Source of the DNA: Comamonas suwonensis
Lineage (GTDB): Bacteria > Pseudomonadota > Gammaproteobacteria > Burkholderiales > Burkholderiaceae_C
Direction: 5' to 3'
Length of the DNA: 64,000 nt
Assembly: GCF_012844455.2 (NCBI RefSeq)
Contig: NZ_JABBCQ020000009.1
Span: forward strand, 62,001 to 126,000
Made by a program: the position numbers and the translations under genes. Shown in pieces: positions 16,777-28,100 of the stretch. The notes under the pieces were generated by a model that ran no database searches, was not told the DNA's origin, and was given only the letters and a program-made list of their open reading frames with translations. Each line of letters opens with the position of its first letter. The stretch's first letter is position 1.

Positions 16777-17202
16777 TTATTGGGGGTTGATCAGCGTCAG
16801 GCTGATGGGAACCTTGATCACATCGCCAGGGCCGTAGGTGCGGGGAGAAGACAGACGCTGCACGGCAAGTAATTTGCCCACCGCAGCACCCTTGCCGCCG
16901 CTGGACACCAGCGCGAACATGCGAACGGTCTTTTCTGCAGTCATCGTGAACTGAGCCACATTTCCTTGGTTGTTGGTCGCACCACCGGCAGAGCCCTGCT
17001 CCACAAACTCAGGCCGGGTGCCTTCGGCATAGGCTGTGATTTCAGTAGCGCGCACGCCAATGTTTGCAGCGGTGTCGCTTTCCTGTGGCTCGTAGTCGCC
17101 TTCATAGAGGGCCACATACCAGGCACCGATCTGTACGCCGCCATGCACACCTACGTCCAGCAAGTAATCACGCCCCTCGACGGGGAAAAACAGGGAACTC
17201 AT
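16777..17202 (-). CDS. Phage virion-region protein, unknown
   Basis: I choose the ATG at 17202 (MSSLFFPVEGRDYLLDVG) because AAAGGA stands 6 nt upstream; the frame is open for five more codons. The 141-residue protein is beta-rich and ends in TYGPGDVIKVPISLTLIN. It lies between two other uncharacterised tail genes and is co-transcribed with them. No function is assigned. Confidence 0.55.
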   Translation of the reverse strand: MSSLFFPVEGRDYLLDVGVHGGVQIGAWYVALYEGDYEPQESDTAANIGVRATEITAYAEGTRPEFVEQGSAGGATNNQGNVAQFTMTAEKTVRMFALVSSGGKGAAVGKLLAVQRLSSPRTYGPGDVIKVPISLTLINPQ

Positions 17203-17213
17203 ACCCATTCCTT

Positions 17214-18368
17214 TCAAGTCTGTTCAACGTCAAAGCGAGCGGTCAGGACATGCCTTTCGCCACCCCGCTCACGCATCAAGGTCGCGCCCGAGCGCGCACC
17301 CGCAAAAACCAGTGCCTCGTCTTGTGGCACGGCCACTTGGCCACCGGGCTTGGCCATCACCAGCCCCAGTGGGCTTTGCCAGTAAGCGGTCTGCTCATGG
17401 GGATCAAAGGCAGCCGAGCCGCGCAGCGCACCGTAGGGCAGCACTACCGTGGGTGCTGATGCAAGCGGGTCGCCGGGAATCCAATAGGTCTTGTCTGCGC
17501 AGACATACAAACCGTCTTCGCAGGGCTGCACCAGCGAGATTTCTGCAGGGAACGGAATGAAAGCCCGCCCCAAGTTCAGCAGCCCATAGCGGTAAGGCTC
17601 GCTCACATACAGCAGCGTGCCGCGCACCGACAGCAGCGAGCCCCGGTAATGCGCAAGCTGGTGACCAGGCGGCAGCTCGGACAGCATGAGGGTGTTGCAG
17701 GCCGCGCCGGTATTGCTCAGACTCAGGTAGTCGCCCGGGCCGATTTCATTGAAGACCTCGCCATTGGGGCCGGTCGCATACACCAGAGTGGACGGCGCGA
17801 GGCCGCGAAACGTCATCCCTGAACCATCAGGCAAGTCCAGCGCAACAGGTTCGGTACTGGGAGACTCGCCATCCTCACCCAGCGCGGTAAAGCACACCTG
17901 ATAGCGCCCTGCCGGCAAACTGCCGCCAACGACTTGGGCCACCGGCACAGGATTGGGCCTTGGCGTGATCAGCGCACGACCGACAGCGCCCGCCATGCGC
18001 CCAATGCGCTGGCCGTTCGACCAATAGACCATTCCATCGGGCAGGCGCACATAGCTCACGGGGGCGCTGCCCACACCGGGAACAATGACCGTCGCAGTCA
18101 TGGCCTTTGCATCGAGTTTCACCAGATCGCCGTCGCGCACGGCGTAGGAGCCGCCAGCATCTGCCCACAGCGAGTGGAAGACGCCGGCCAGAACCTCACG
18201 GTAACCCTGCCGGCGCTGAATCAAGCCGCCCTCGGTCAGATCCACGTTCTGCGCCACTTGCAGCCAGGAGGCCTTGCTGCGATTGGGTAATGTGGTGTCC
18301 ATCCGCGTGGGGGGCAGACGGTTGTTCAAGCCCAGGATCGCGCCCATGGAGACTGTTTTACCTGCCAT
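17214..18368 (-). CDS. Putative tail accessory/stabilisation protein (beta-propeller-like)
   Basis: The 384-residue product begins at 18368, where its ATG overlaps the previous stop (TGATG). It shows the opening ...WLQVAQNVDLTEGGLIQRRQ, followed by repeated short beta blocks such as GDLVKLDAKAMTATV and LPDGMVYWSNGQRIGRM. Similar openings occur in P22 gp10-like stabilisation proteins and other podoviral tail-tube plugs. The similarity is by eye, so the call is tentative. Confidence 0.5.
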   Translation of the reverse strand: MAGKTVSMGAILGLNNRLPPTRMDTTLPNRSKASWLQVAQNVDLTEGGLIQRRQGYREVLAGVFHSLWADAGGSYAVRDGDLVKLDAKAMTATVIVPGVGSAPVSYVRLPDGMVYWSNGQRIGRMAGAVGRALITPRPNPVPVAQVVGGSLPAGRYQVCFTALGEDGESPSTEPVALDLPDGSGMTFRGLAPSTLVYATGPNGEVFNEIGPGDYLSLSNTGAACNTLMLSELPPGHQLAHYRGSLLSVRGTLLYVSEPYRYGLLNLGRAFIPFPAEISLVQPCEDGLYVCADKTYWIPGDPLASAPTVVLPYGALRGSAAFDPHEQTAYWQSPLGLVMAKPGGQVAVPQDEALVFAGARSGATLMRERGGERHVLTARFDVEQT

Positions 18369-18826
18369 CAGGGGTTCTCCCGTGCGCCTTTGATGGCTGT
18401 CCAAAAGACAGAGGGCGCGCCATTCGCTTCCGCGTAATAGGAGATCGTCGCATAGCCGAACTCCGGCTCCAAGGCAACCATGACCAGCTTGTTCGGGCCG
18501 CGCACTCCGTTGATGTAGAGCTCCACTTCGTAAACCCCAGCGGGGGCAGGGTCCCAGTAAGACTCACGGAAATAGTCCACTGGATTTGAATAGCTGCTCG
18601 CGGACTTCTTGCTGGCTGTCCGGGCTGCGCCTCCATCAACCGGGTAGAAGGTGTGGAGCAGTTCAACCTCCGTACCTTCAGGCACCTCGCCATCGGGCGC
18701 TACGCCGTAGTACCAAGACCCGCCATAGTCAACCAGCGAGCCAGAGTGATCTGGGGATAGCGGGGTATCTCGTGGGTACTCTTCCCAATCCGATTTGGCG
18801 CCCCAGCCTAAAAGGTAGCCGCTCAT
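18368..18826 (-). CDS. Phage virion-region protein, unknown
   Basis: The 152-residue protein begins MSGYLLGWGAKSDWEEYP, and the rest is aromatic-rich with alternating beta pattern (GVYEVELYINGVRGPNKLVM). It overlaps the glycosyltransferase-like gene upstream by 4 bp and the propeller-like gene downstream by 1 bp, so it is tightly co-translated. No function is assigned. Confidence 0.55.
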   Translation of the reverse strand: MSGYLLGWGAKSDWEEYPRDTPLSPDHSGSLVDYGGSWYYGVAPDGEVPEGTEVELLHTFYPVDGGAARTASKKSASSYSNPVDYFRESYWDPAPAGVYEVELYINGVRGPNKLVMVALEPEFGYATISYYAEANGAPSVFWTAIKGARENP

Positions 18827-19422
18827 GCTGCAGCCCTCTGCTGATTAATCCAGCGCATCGAAAACGCCTGCGCCGCCAGAATCTGGGGGCTGCGGCTGAA
18901 GCCATTGGGGTTGCGGTTCCAGATGTAGCCCACACGGATCACATAAACCGCGCCCTGCAGGCCCAGCGTCCAGTACAGCATGTGCTCAGTCCAGAAGTTG
19001 CCGCGCGGCAGCACCTTGGCGGCAGCTTGGGCCTTGGCGCTGTCCATCACCACAAGGTGGTGCACCAGCATCGGCCGTTTGGCGTGCAGGTCGCTGTCGT
19101 AGCTGTAGGCAACGCGTCGATGGTCCCTTGGGCCGTCTTTACCGATCTCTCGCAATATCTCGTCTGTGTACGCCATCGCCGCGCCCTGCGCCAGCATCTT
19201 GGCCTCGCACTCTGCGAGTACGTTCAGATAGTCGTCGGTCAGCTCGTCATCGTCATCGAGGAAGAAACAGTAAGGCGTCTGCACCTTGGCCAGCACATCC
19301 AGCCGCGCCGCGTGCAGCTCGGCGGGAGAGCGCAGGACCTGGGTGCAGCCCAGCACCTGCACACCGGGCAGCACCAGCGTGACAGGCTTGGCGGATAGAA
19401 CAATTGCCGTAAAAAGAGACAT
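18823..19422 (-). CDS. Glycosyltransferase-like (GT-A fold) protein in the virion operon
   Basis: The 199-residue protein has a central beta strand ending in a DXD-type motif, YCFFLDDDDELTDDYL (Asp cluster at about residues 56-59). This motif binds nucleotide-sugar and metal in family 2-like GT-A enzymes. HVLTQ-type acceptor residues and WTLGLQGAVYVIRVGYIWNRNP complete a small GT-like domain. It heads a late transcription block, 31 nt after late motif copy 3. It could glycosylate a virion protein or host envelope sugar; the substrate is unknown, and a non-catalytic role remains possible because the domain is short. Confidence 0.65.
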   Translation of the reverse strand: MSLFTAIVLSAKPVTLVLPGVQVLGCTQVLRSPAELHAARLDVLAKVQTPYCFFLDDDDELTDDYLNVLAECEAKMLAQGAAMAYTDEILREIGKDGPRDHRRVAYSYDSDLHAKRPMLVHHLVVMDSAKAQAAAKVLPRGNFWTEHMLYWTLGLQGAVYVIRVGYIWNRNPNGFSRSPQILAAQAFSMRWINQQRAAA

Positions 19423-19453
19423 GGCCGCGAGTTTTACGCGGCCATGGATTGGA

Positions 19454-19472
19454 GTCGAACCCTAGAGGGGTG
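19454..19472 (-). promoter_or_regulatory. Late motif copy 3
   Basis: CACCCCTCTAGGGTTCGAC on the minus strand, 31 nt before the glycosyltransferase-like ATG. The leader forms a perfect 9-bp hairpin (ATGGCCGCG/CGCGGCCAT) whose 3' arm contains the start codon. It restarts late transcription on the far side of the inserted ATPase gene. Confidence 0.75.
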
Positions 19473-19905
19473 CTAATGTTGAACGGCTGTTAGCGGCCAG
19501 AAGCAGTCGTCCGGCACGTGGTCGCGAGCGGCAGTCCCAGGTTGACTGCCACTAAACAGCTTTTCGATCTGCTTACTCTGAACCGGTCACTGAGGGCTGC
19601 TGATTTTTGGTCGGTAATATGGCAGCGATTTCAATACTCAGAACACCCGCCATCGGCCATCAAGTGACGATCGATTTCGCGCCCGACACCGGAATGTCGA
19701 AGCGTAGCAAGACCCACAGCGGCTCTCCAGCCAACGCGGAATGGGACGTTCCATAGTGGCTCGCCTGATTGGTCAGCATAAGGGGGCGCAGATGGGATGC
19801 CTTTTGCCCATTGGCCACTTTTCTAAAGCGCTGCGTTCACACGCGGTGCCCTTTGCCTTCGCCTACCATCAGAACAGTAGAAACAACATTTCCGAAGGAG
19901 TAGGT
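19473..19905. other. Intergenic region upstream of the ATPase-DUF4435 gene
   Basis: About 430 bp without a convincing gene. It presumably contains the promoter of the defence-like gene and the left junction of that insertion; neither could be pinned down. Confidence 0.5.
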
Positions 19906-21540
19906 ATGGAGAGAGAAGAACGTCGGCAGCTCGCCCAGATGCAAATTCAAACTCAGGCGGGAACCGTCCAAGTAGCGGTGAGGGCGGGAAGCCCGGTATT
20001 TATCTTGGGACGCAACGGCACAGGTAAGTCTGCTCTGGTCAATCGGCTTGCGGCACAGTGGGCGGGAAAAGTCGTCTACATGCCAGGGTCACGACCAAGC
20101 TATTTCGATAACGAAAGTCTGTCCATGACACCGGCGAGCCGCCGTGATTTCACTACCAGCCAAATGCACTATGACTCCCTGCCAGACACAAGATGGAAAT
20201 CCATTACTGGCACGGCTCGTAACGAGAAGGCAATCCACGATCTTCAAGCGGCTGAAACCCAGTACAAGCTTGATGCTGCGAATCAAATAAAAGCTGAGGG
20301 ATCGAGTTCCTTGGCGATTGCTCGACTCCAGGCAGATAACTCCCCGCTGGACATCGTCAACTCGTTGCTGGCTCAGGCGAATCTGGCAGTAAAGCTTACG
20401 GTCGCTGGAGGCGAACTAAAGGCGATGCAGGGCGGCTCGCTGTACAGCTATGCGCGCATGTCTGATGGTGAGCGGTCTGCACTTGTTTTTGCGGCCGAGG
20501 TGGTTGCAGCACAACCAGGCATGGTCTTCCTGATCGACGAGCCTGAGCTTCATCTTCACTCGTCGATTGTTGTTGCACTTGTCAAGGCACTCATACTGGA
20601 GCGGCCTGACTGCGGCTTTGTCGTCTGTACCCACCAACTTGAGCTGCCTGTAGCAGTTCAGGGTGGCGAGATAGTACTTGTGCGAGACAGCGTTTGGCAA
20701 GACGGACATATTGCTTCATGGGATGTCGATGTCATCCATGGTTCAGAGCAAATTCCAGAATGGCTATGGGTTGACGTGATCGGCGCACGACGCAAGATTC
20801 TGTTTATTGAAGGAAATAATACGACGAGCTTGGATCAACCTCTGTACTCGCTTCTTTTCCCGAAAGTTTCGGTACGACCACGCGAGAGCTGTAAAGATGT
20901 GATGAGAGCGGTGGAGGGCCTTCGAGCCGTTGAGCAAGTCCACCGAGCAAAAGCATTTGGTCTCATCGACCATGACGGCATGTCTGCAGAGCAGATGAGG
21001 AAGTTCGAGGAGGATGGCATCTACCCGCTACCGATCTTCGCTGTTGAAAGCCTGATCTACTCTCAGGAAGCACAAAGCGCTGTCGCGGCACAGCAGGCAG
21101 AGACGTTGGGTATTGATCCCCAGAAAATGCTTGATGAAGCGAAGGACGCTGCGATCGAATCACTCAAGGGACAAGGAAAGAAAGAGCATCTCGCGAGCCG
21201 CCTGGCAGAGCGGCGGGTGCGTGACCATCTCTTCTTGGCGATTCCTACACGTCAACAGTTGATGGCGCAATCCGTAGGTGATTTAAACGTTGTAGTTAAA
21301 TCGCCATACCCCGATGAGCTTGCGCACCTTACAGCGTTGATTGACACATCTGACATAAATGGGATCGTCAGCAGGTATCCAGTGCGTGAATCTGGCGCTC
21401 TTAATGGGATTGCTAAAGGTCTGCGTTTCAATAATCGCGACGACTATGAGAGAGCGGTTTTGCGACGTGTTGGAGTGGACGCCAAGCTGCGAGACGCATT
21501 GAAGCAGAAGTTGGGCAATCTCGCTTCGCAACTTGAATGA
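19906..21540 (+). CDS. AAA ATPase fused to DUF4435 (merged PARIS/AriAB-like defence candidate)
   Basis: The 544-residue protein starts at 19906 behind AAGGAG. Its N-terminal half is an ABC/SMC-type ATPase: Walker A GRNGTGKS (35-42), an ABC-signature-like SDGERSAL (about 185), Walker B MVFLIDEPELHLHS (about 206-219) and a switch histidine in VVCTHQLEL. The C-terminal half from about residue 297 (KILFIEGNN, then AFGLIDHDGM and the AVESLIYS block) resembles DUF4435, a TOPRIM-like domain. ATPase (AriA) plus DUF4435 nuclease (AriB) is the composition of PARIS, an abortive system triggered by phage anti-restriction proteins; fused versions are known. It is encoded against the late operon as an autonomous cassette. 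The OLD family is the main alternative. Confidence 0.7.
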   Translation: MEREERRQLAQMQIQTQAGTVQVAVRAGSPVFILGRNGTGKSALVNRLAAQWAGKVVYMPGSRPSYFDNESLSMTPASRRDFTTSQMHYDSLPDTRWKSITGTARNEKAIHDLQAAETQYKLDAANQIKAEGSSSLAIARLQADNSPLDIVNSLLAQANLAVKLTVAGGELKAMQGGSLYSYARMSDGERSALVFAAEVVAAQPGMVFLIDEPELHLHSSIVVALVKALILERPDCGFVVCTHQLELPVAVQGGEIVLVRDSVWQDGHIASWDVDVIHGSEQIPEWLWVDVIGARRKILFIEGNNTTSLDQPLYSLLFPKVSVRPRESCKDVMRAVEGLRAVEQVHRAKAFGLIDHDGMSAEQMRKFEEDGIYPLPIFAVESLIYSQEAQSAVAAQQAETLGIDPQKMLDEAKDAAIESLKGQGKKEHLASRLAERRVRDHLFLAIPTRQQLMAQSVGDLNVVVKSPYPDELAHLTALIDTSDINGIVSRYPVRESGALNGIAKGLRFNNRDDYERAVLRRVGVDAKLRDALKQKLGNLASQLE

Positions 21541-22101
21541 ATTTTTCGACAAAGAGTAGCCGAGTAGGCAGATGCGGTGAGGGCGCAGAGCTGTTTCGAC
21601 TCACTTCTGAAAGGCTCGTAAACTCCGAAATCATCAAAGACTGACTGAGATTTCCGAAGGGTGTACGTCGCAGCCCGAACCCCGCTGCCCTGCGCCGGAA
21701 TGCATGCCTGAAGTGTGGTGGCACGGTATCGGGTACAAGGGCCAGCCGGCCGTACGCTGTCATCTGTGGCAGGCTCAAGCCGCAGAGTCGTTCCACCGTG
21801 ACCGACCGCTGACTGGCACTTCACCCAATGCAATTGGGTTGCCAGAAAGCTGCCGCTGGCCGATGCCCGCTTCCGCTGCGCAGTGGGCATCGGTTGACGA
21901 GGCATGAACGACTGCAACGGGTCGAGGCTGTGTGAAAACTCCGTCGTGAGCAAGGCAATTCGTAAATCGACCTCTCAGATCGATCCAGGATCGACGATCA
22001 CGATGTCGGGAATGGTTTTGCTACTACCGAAAACGTGACCTTTTCGCGTTTCCACACAGCCTCGGTCGATCTGAGACATTCGCAGATCGACCCAAGCCAC
22101 C
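21541..22101. mobile_element. Gene-free stretch with a MITE-like or decayed IS end (about 140 bp)
   Basis: No gene is supported in these 560 bp. Inverted repeats GAGGCTGTGTGAAAAC (21924-21939) and GTTTCCACACAGCCTC (22048-22063) match at 15 of 16 positions and bound about 140 bp rich in GATCGA palindromes. The GGCTGTGTGAAAAC end resembles terminal repeats of some IS elements, but no transposase is present. This suggests a remnant at the junction between the ATPase cassette and the phage late region. Confidence 0.4.
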
Positions 22102-25100
22102 TCACCCCCAAACCTCCGCTGCTTGCGACCGCATCTGCTCGCGCAACGCCTTGGGTGCAGCCTCCGCAATCCGCTGGGTACGATCCTTGCCCATCTCGCG
22201 CACGCGCTTCCACACATCCGGCATCTTCACCACCATGGGCTGATCCGGGTTGACGCGGTTCCAGTCGGCCAGGCGCTCGCGCACCCGCTTCACCGCCGCC
22301 TCGTCTTTGCGGAACAGCGCGTCTGCCCATTGCGCCTTGATTTCGCTGCTGGTCTGGGTATAGAAGGACTTGCTGCGCTGCATGAAGCTATTGGCCTCCT
22401 GCACCTCAGACACTGGCTTGGGCTGGAAGCCAATGGCTTTCGCCGCGGCTTCGGCCAGAGTCGAGTCGATCACCTTGTAGCCCTTGGTATCTCGGTACAT
22501 GCCAGTGGCCGCCATGTCCGCACCCTTGGCCAGATTACGAATGGCCGTGGGCGAGATTTCCAGCGCCGCGCCCGCCACATCACCGCCCAGCAGCTTGCGT
22601 GCGCCGCTAAAGCCACGACTTACCAGATCACCTGCCGGGCCTGCGATTTCCAACAAGTCGCGCTCGCGGCTGGGTTTGTTGAGGAACAGGCCGGTACCGG
22701 GCAATAGATTGCCCATACCCAGACGCCCGGACACATCGATGGGCGCCCCCGGCAGGCCAGAGATACCCTGCTCCATGAAATCGGCCAGCTCCTTGCCCAC
22801 GGCATCGGCCATCAGCTCCTTGCGCCACTGCTTGCTGCTCAGGTTGTAGCCCATCAGCTGGCCCGCGCCGTCAATCAAGTCTTCCGCGTCTTCCATGAAG
22901 GGCAGGCCACCGGCGCCGCCCATGAGCACCAGCATGGCCAGGGCCCAGCCCACCGCGCGGCGCCCAGCAGCGCGCTCAGGACTACCTGCTTCGCCCTGAG
23001 TCCACATGCGCTGCATCAGCTCCAGATAGCTGACGCTATAGGTTTTGAAGGTAAAGAGCGTGCCACCCACGGCACCGCGCGCCCATTGGGGCTTGTTGGC
23101 TTTGGAATAGACGAACTGCGTTTCAAGCACGGCCTTGCGCGCGAATGCGGCTGGATCGGCCATGCCCTGGTCCTTGGCAATGCGGTATGACGCAATAAAG
23201 GTGCTGCGGCGGTTGAACTGCTCAGCCAGCGCGAAGGGCTGACCCCAGAGCACCTTGCCCTTTTCCCACAGATTGCTGGCCTGGGCACGGGCATCGCCGG
23301 TCCGGGTGCCGTCACCGGAGCGCAAGCCGCCAGCGCCGCGCGCCTGGGCCATCAGCTGATGCACTTCCTGCGGGCTCACCGTGCCATCGTCCTCGGCGGC
23401 CTGCAAAGCCTTGGCCAAGTCATCTTCGTATTGAAACCCCTTGGTACCCATATCCTTGAGCGCGCGCGCCATCTGTGCGCCGGCCTTTTTCATACCGCCG
23501 TACTGGCTCAGCCAAGGCATGGTGATCTGGAAAGGCTGGGTCATGTTCACAAAGGCCGAAGCGAGTGAGCCACCCAGGTACTGCGCAAACAGCATGCCGC
23601 GCACGGCCTGGCCTTCCTCCTGGGGGTCGCGGATGTAGCTGCGCAGACCCATGGCCAGATCCTTGAGCTCGCCCTGCTCCTTGGGGATCGCGCCAATGGC
23701 AGTGTCCATCTTGCCCGCGTTCAGGCCCATGGCCCCGGCACGTGCATTGGAGTACACAAAGTTGGCCACGACCCGGCCCACATCCTGGCTGAAACCCGCA
23801 ATACCCTGCCGATGGATCATGCGTTTCATGGCGCTGTGGTTGTTCTTGGTCAGCTTCAGGAACTCCTGAAATGCCTTGTCCTGGGCCTCATTACCCTCGG
23901 ACTTCAGGCCCAGCATTTCTCCGAACTGCTCCAGCGTCTCGGGCGTCACGCCCGCAAACAGCTTGTAGGCCTCGGCACTCATGGTGCCGGTGGTGATGGT
24001 CGCGCCCTTGAATTCCTGCGCGAGCTGCATCTTGGCCAGATTGGACTCCCGCTGGCTCTCATACATGCCGAAATATTGGCGCTCGCCATTGGCATCCACC
24101 ACATCCACGGTATAGCGGCCAAAGCGCGACAGAGGGGCATAGCCCGCCTTTTGCAGATCTGTGGCCGTTTCCATGCGACGTTTGATCTGCTGCATGTACT
24201 CGCCCAGGCGGTCGCGTGAGTCCGGGTCAGCCTTGGCATCCTGCTCGAGCGTATCCAGCAGCAGCTGGGCGGCGGCCTCCACAGAGGGCTGCGCCAGCAC
24301 CGCGTCGCGCATGGGTTCGTACTTCTCGCCCACCACGCGCAGCATGTCGGTGCGTGCCGTCATGTCGATGGAGCGATCAATGGCCGCGCGGGCTTCGCGG
24401 TACAGACTGACCTGATTGGCATCGGCCCCAAACATGGATTGCAGCTCAGAATCGCTCCAGACAATGCCCGCCTTGAGCATCTTGCTTTCAAATCGGGAGT
24501 CAATCAGCTTCTCAAACTGCGCCAGCGGCAGGCCTTGCCACATGGCCAGCACACCCGAATCGATCTTTCCCTGCTTGAGCAGCATGGCAGCCTTGTTGTG
24601 CACCGACAAATTGGCATGACGCTTTTGCAGCTCACCCACCTGGGCAGGCTTGCCGTTCTCGTCGCGCGCCCAGACCAGCGTGCCTTCAAATAGTGGCTTG
24701 GCCACCGCCTTGTTATCTGCCGCAGACACCGGCTTTTTGCGATCCTTGCCCAGCATGTCGCGCAGGCTTTCCACACGGGGGATCAGCCGTGGCGCGGCAT
24801 CGGCCGCATCGTTGGCCAGCATGGAAACATCTTCAATGTTCTGGCTTGCTGCCTCGTACACTGGCTTGAAGGCTGGAGCGCGCTCGCCCAGATGGCGCAT
24901 GGTGCCCACGGATTTATCCCAAAGCGATACCTTGCCCTCATGGGTGAAAGTCTGGCTCAGCTGATCCAGGGCACTGTCCTTGAGCTCCATCATCTTGGAG
25001 CGGCTGAACAGCAAATCATCTGCATCACTGTCACCATTCGCCGCATCGCGCTGCACTTTGTTGGTGTCCAGAGTCAGCAGGCGGTTGAGCTCGCGCGCAA

Positions 25101-28100
25101 CATCCTCAGTTGCCGCCTTGCCCTGCTGCACACCATTTGCTAAAGTAGAGACTTCTCCTGAACTCGTTGAGCCAGACCGTTCGGATGCCTTCTTGGCATC
25201 AACACTGGACACTCTCGGCTTCAGGAGATTTTCTTTGAGCGAAACACTATGCAGGTACATCCGCTGCGTGTTGTGGTCGCGGCGAACCAGAACAGTCACG
25301 ATGTTGTCCTTGCCTGAAATACTCACCGGCGCGGAAGAGTAAAAGCTATCGGTATGACCCGCTGTGGCCCGATACACCAGCGCACCACGCTCAATCACAT
25401 CCTTGACCGCTGCAAATGCCACCTTCTTGGCATCGTTGGCACCGCCATGCGCTACCGAGCTTTTTGCAGAGCGCGCATCCAGAAGCACCTCACCAAATTC
25501 CGGGCTGATGGCTTTGCCTCCCTGTTGGGCAAAGAGATCCGCCGCCCATCGCTCCACTACGGCATATCCACCTGATGGCGCGTTCTTCAAATCCAGGACC
25601 GCCACCGGTGCACCCTGCAGCACCAGAGCTTTTTCCAGATCGGTCTGAGGTGCTTCACGCGAGTCACGACTGAACGAAGCAACCCCATACAGATTGCCAG
25701 CAGCACCACCACGCTCCACCCAGGCGCGCGCCGGCAGGATGTAGTTGCGGATCAGCTCGGCATCAGTCAGGGCCAGAGATTTAAAGCCCGGCACATGGGT
25801 GCGCAGCCAAGTGCGAATGGCCGCCACAGCACGGCGCACAAAGCCAATTTGCGGCGTGTTCTGCGCCATCTCGGCCAGCACTTCCTCGGCGGCCGTGCGG
25901 CGATCCAGGCGGTTGATACGACGCAGACCGTATTCCTCGATCTTCGCGTCCACATCCGCCTTGCGCATGGTGGCCACCTGGTTCAGGATCAACCCCAAGT
26001 CCTTGCCAAACAGGCCGCGCAGGCCGTGGTGCCCCAATGCCTCATGGAACAGCACGCGGGCCGCGTCGTTGGGCGTCTTGAGCTTGGACGCCATCAGGTA
26101 GACCTTGCCCTGGTAATAGAAGCCTTCAGGTGCACCACGGGCACCGCCGCTGCGCTGCTTCAAGTCAGCGCGGCGGGCGCTCTCTGGCACCACGGGGTCT
26201 TGCATATCAAAGGCCACGACCACCTCGGGACCGTTGGCCCAGGCCCGGCGAATGGCATCCGCCGTACCCGTCACAGCGCGAACGGCCTCCGCGCGGGCTG
26301 CAGGCGAATAGCTGGGGCGCACGTTCATCGCCGGGGCTGCAGCAGCTGCGGCGCTGGCTGGCTGCCCCTCGTTCATGATTTGCAGGAAGCTGGCTACATC
26401 AAAGTCCGCACCGGTTGCGGTGTCTGCGGCTTCGCGGCGGAAGCTGGGGGAGTCCATGCCATCCACTTCGCGTACCAAATGGCGGTGGGCATCCTCTGCC
26501 TTGAGCAGCTGCAGCCGGTTGGCAGTGCCATCTTTTACGGCTGCACGTAATTGCTTGACCTTGGCCCAAGCCTCCTTCTTCTGGCGCTCTCGACTCTCAA
26601 TCTGCCCTTGGACCAACTCCTGCGCCGGAGTCAGCTCCTGCTTGCTTCGCTGTGTTGCATGCTTGCGCTGCCCATCATTGGGTGCAGGCGCAGCCTGTGC
26701 TTCCTTGGCAGCCTTGGCCTCCTTCATGCGCTGCGGTACCGACTTTGGTGCAGGTGCAGGCGTGGACTCGGTTGCAGGTGCTGATGCCGGCGCGGCATTC
26801 GCACTGGGCGAAGCCTTCACCGCAGCCAATGCCTGCTCCACCGGTGCATCCAGCACGATGGCCTTGACCTGCTTGCCTTCCTCGGCTGCCGCGACTGCCT
26901 GGTGGTGGCCGTCAATGATGTGGCCATCGCTGGACACAATCACCGCACGGTCGCCAGTCGCGCTCTTGGCAGCCTCGACCTTGGCGGGCGAATACTCAGC
27001 CTGCGTGGGCTTGAGCGCTGCCGCGTCCACGGTCGTGGTTTCGTGGGCAATGCCCTGGGCATTCAGGTGCTTGACCAGACCGCCATGGTTGGCAGTGGGC
27101 ACTTGGGGCATCTCAGCGCGAGGGATGCCCAGCGTGCCAGTCTCTGCCGCGAACGGCTTGGCATCGGCCATAGGCTGGGCTTCTTGTTTGACGGGTGTTT
27201 GACTGGAAGCCGGCTGAGGCTTGGTCTTTGCTTCACTTTCGATAGCTGCTTGCGCTTTACCTGTAGGCGATGCCGCCGAAACCGCCAAAGAATCCAGCAG
27301 ATTGCCGCGTGTTTTCTCGCCAATGTCTGCCCAAGCCCTAGTGTGCAGGTTCTTGCGAGCAATGGCATTCAGCCCCGGCGCGGTGGCCGTCACTGCCTGG
27401 CGCTCTACGGTGGTCATTCGGGTCCAGCGTTCGCTGGCTTCGAGCTGTCGCTGGCGCTGGGCTTCGCGCCCGGCGTTGCCCTCATGCGCGATCTGTTCCG
27501 TCTTGGTTGCCGAAGCGGCAGCACCTACGCTTTGGCCTGCATCCTTGCCAGCTTGCGTTGCTCCTGCTTGCGCAGGTTGCGAGCTGCCTTGCTGGGTTTG
27601 ATCGGCTTGAGAGACATTGGCATTCGCTCCTGTTTCAATAGCTGTTAGCGTTTTCTGTGCAAGCGCTTGAAGTGCTTTCTCCAGTTTTGCTGTGCGCTTG
27701 TGATTGGGGCCGTAATGAGCAATGGCCTGCTGCAGCTCCTGCTCGCTCATGGCGGGGATCTGCTTGGCCAGAATCTGGTTGATGCCGGTCAGGGGCACAG
27801 GGGCGGGCGCGCCCGTGCTCGAAGCGCCGCGCTCTTTCCCGCCAGAGGCTTGCAGCTCCAGACGGGTGAGCTGGGTCTGCAGCGCGTTACGCTGGGCCAC
27901 CATGTCTTTGTTCCAACCCTGGGCCTTGCCCTGCTGCTGCATGTAACCAATGCTTGCCCGCAGGTTGTTCATCTGCGCTTGCAGCGAGATTTCGCCAGTA
28001 TCTGGGTCCACGCCTGGGGCGACAGCAGGCGATGGTGCGCTCTCCTGTGGAGCCATGTCCTGTGCCGCGCCCGTCAAGCTGCCTGCTGTGGGTGTTTGCT

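Noticed and set aside
19454-19472. tRNA T-arm or B-box resemblance of the late motif (GGTTCGACTCC)
   Set aside because: Only copy 3 extends the match, there is no complementary stem or other tRNA arm, and the other copies diverge after GGTTCGAC.
21444-21953. Minus-strand frame of 169 codons behind the ATPase gene
   Set aside because: It starts in the IS-like region and runs antisense into the ATPase gene; no domain, no start signal.
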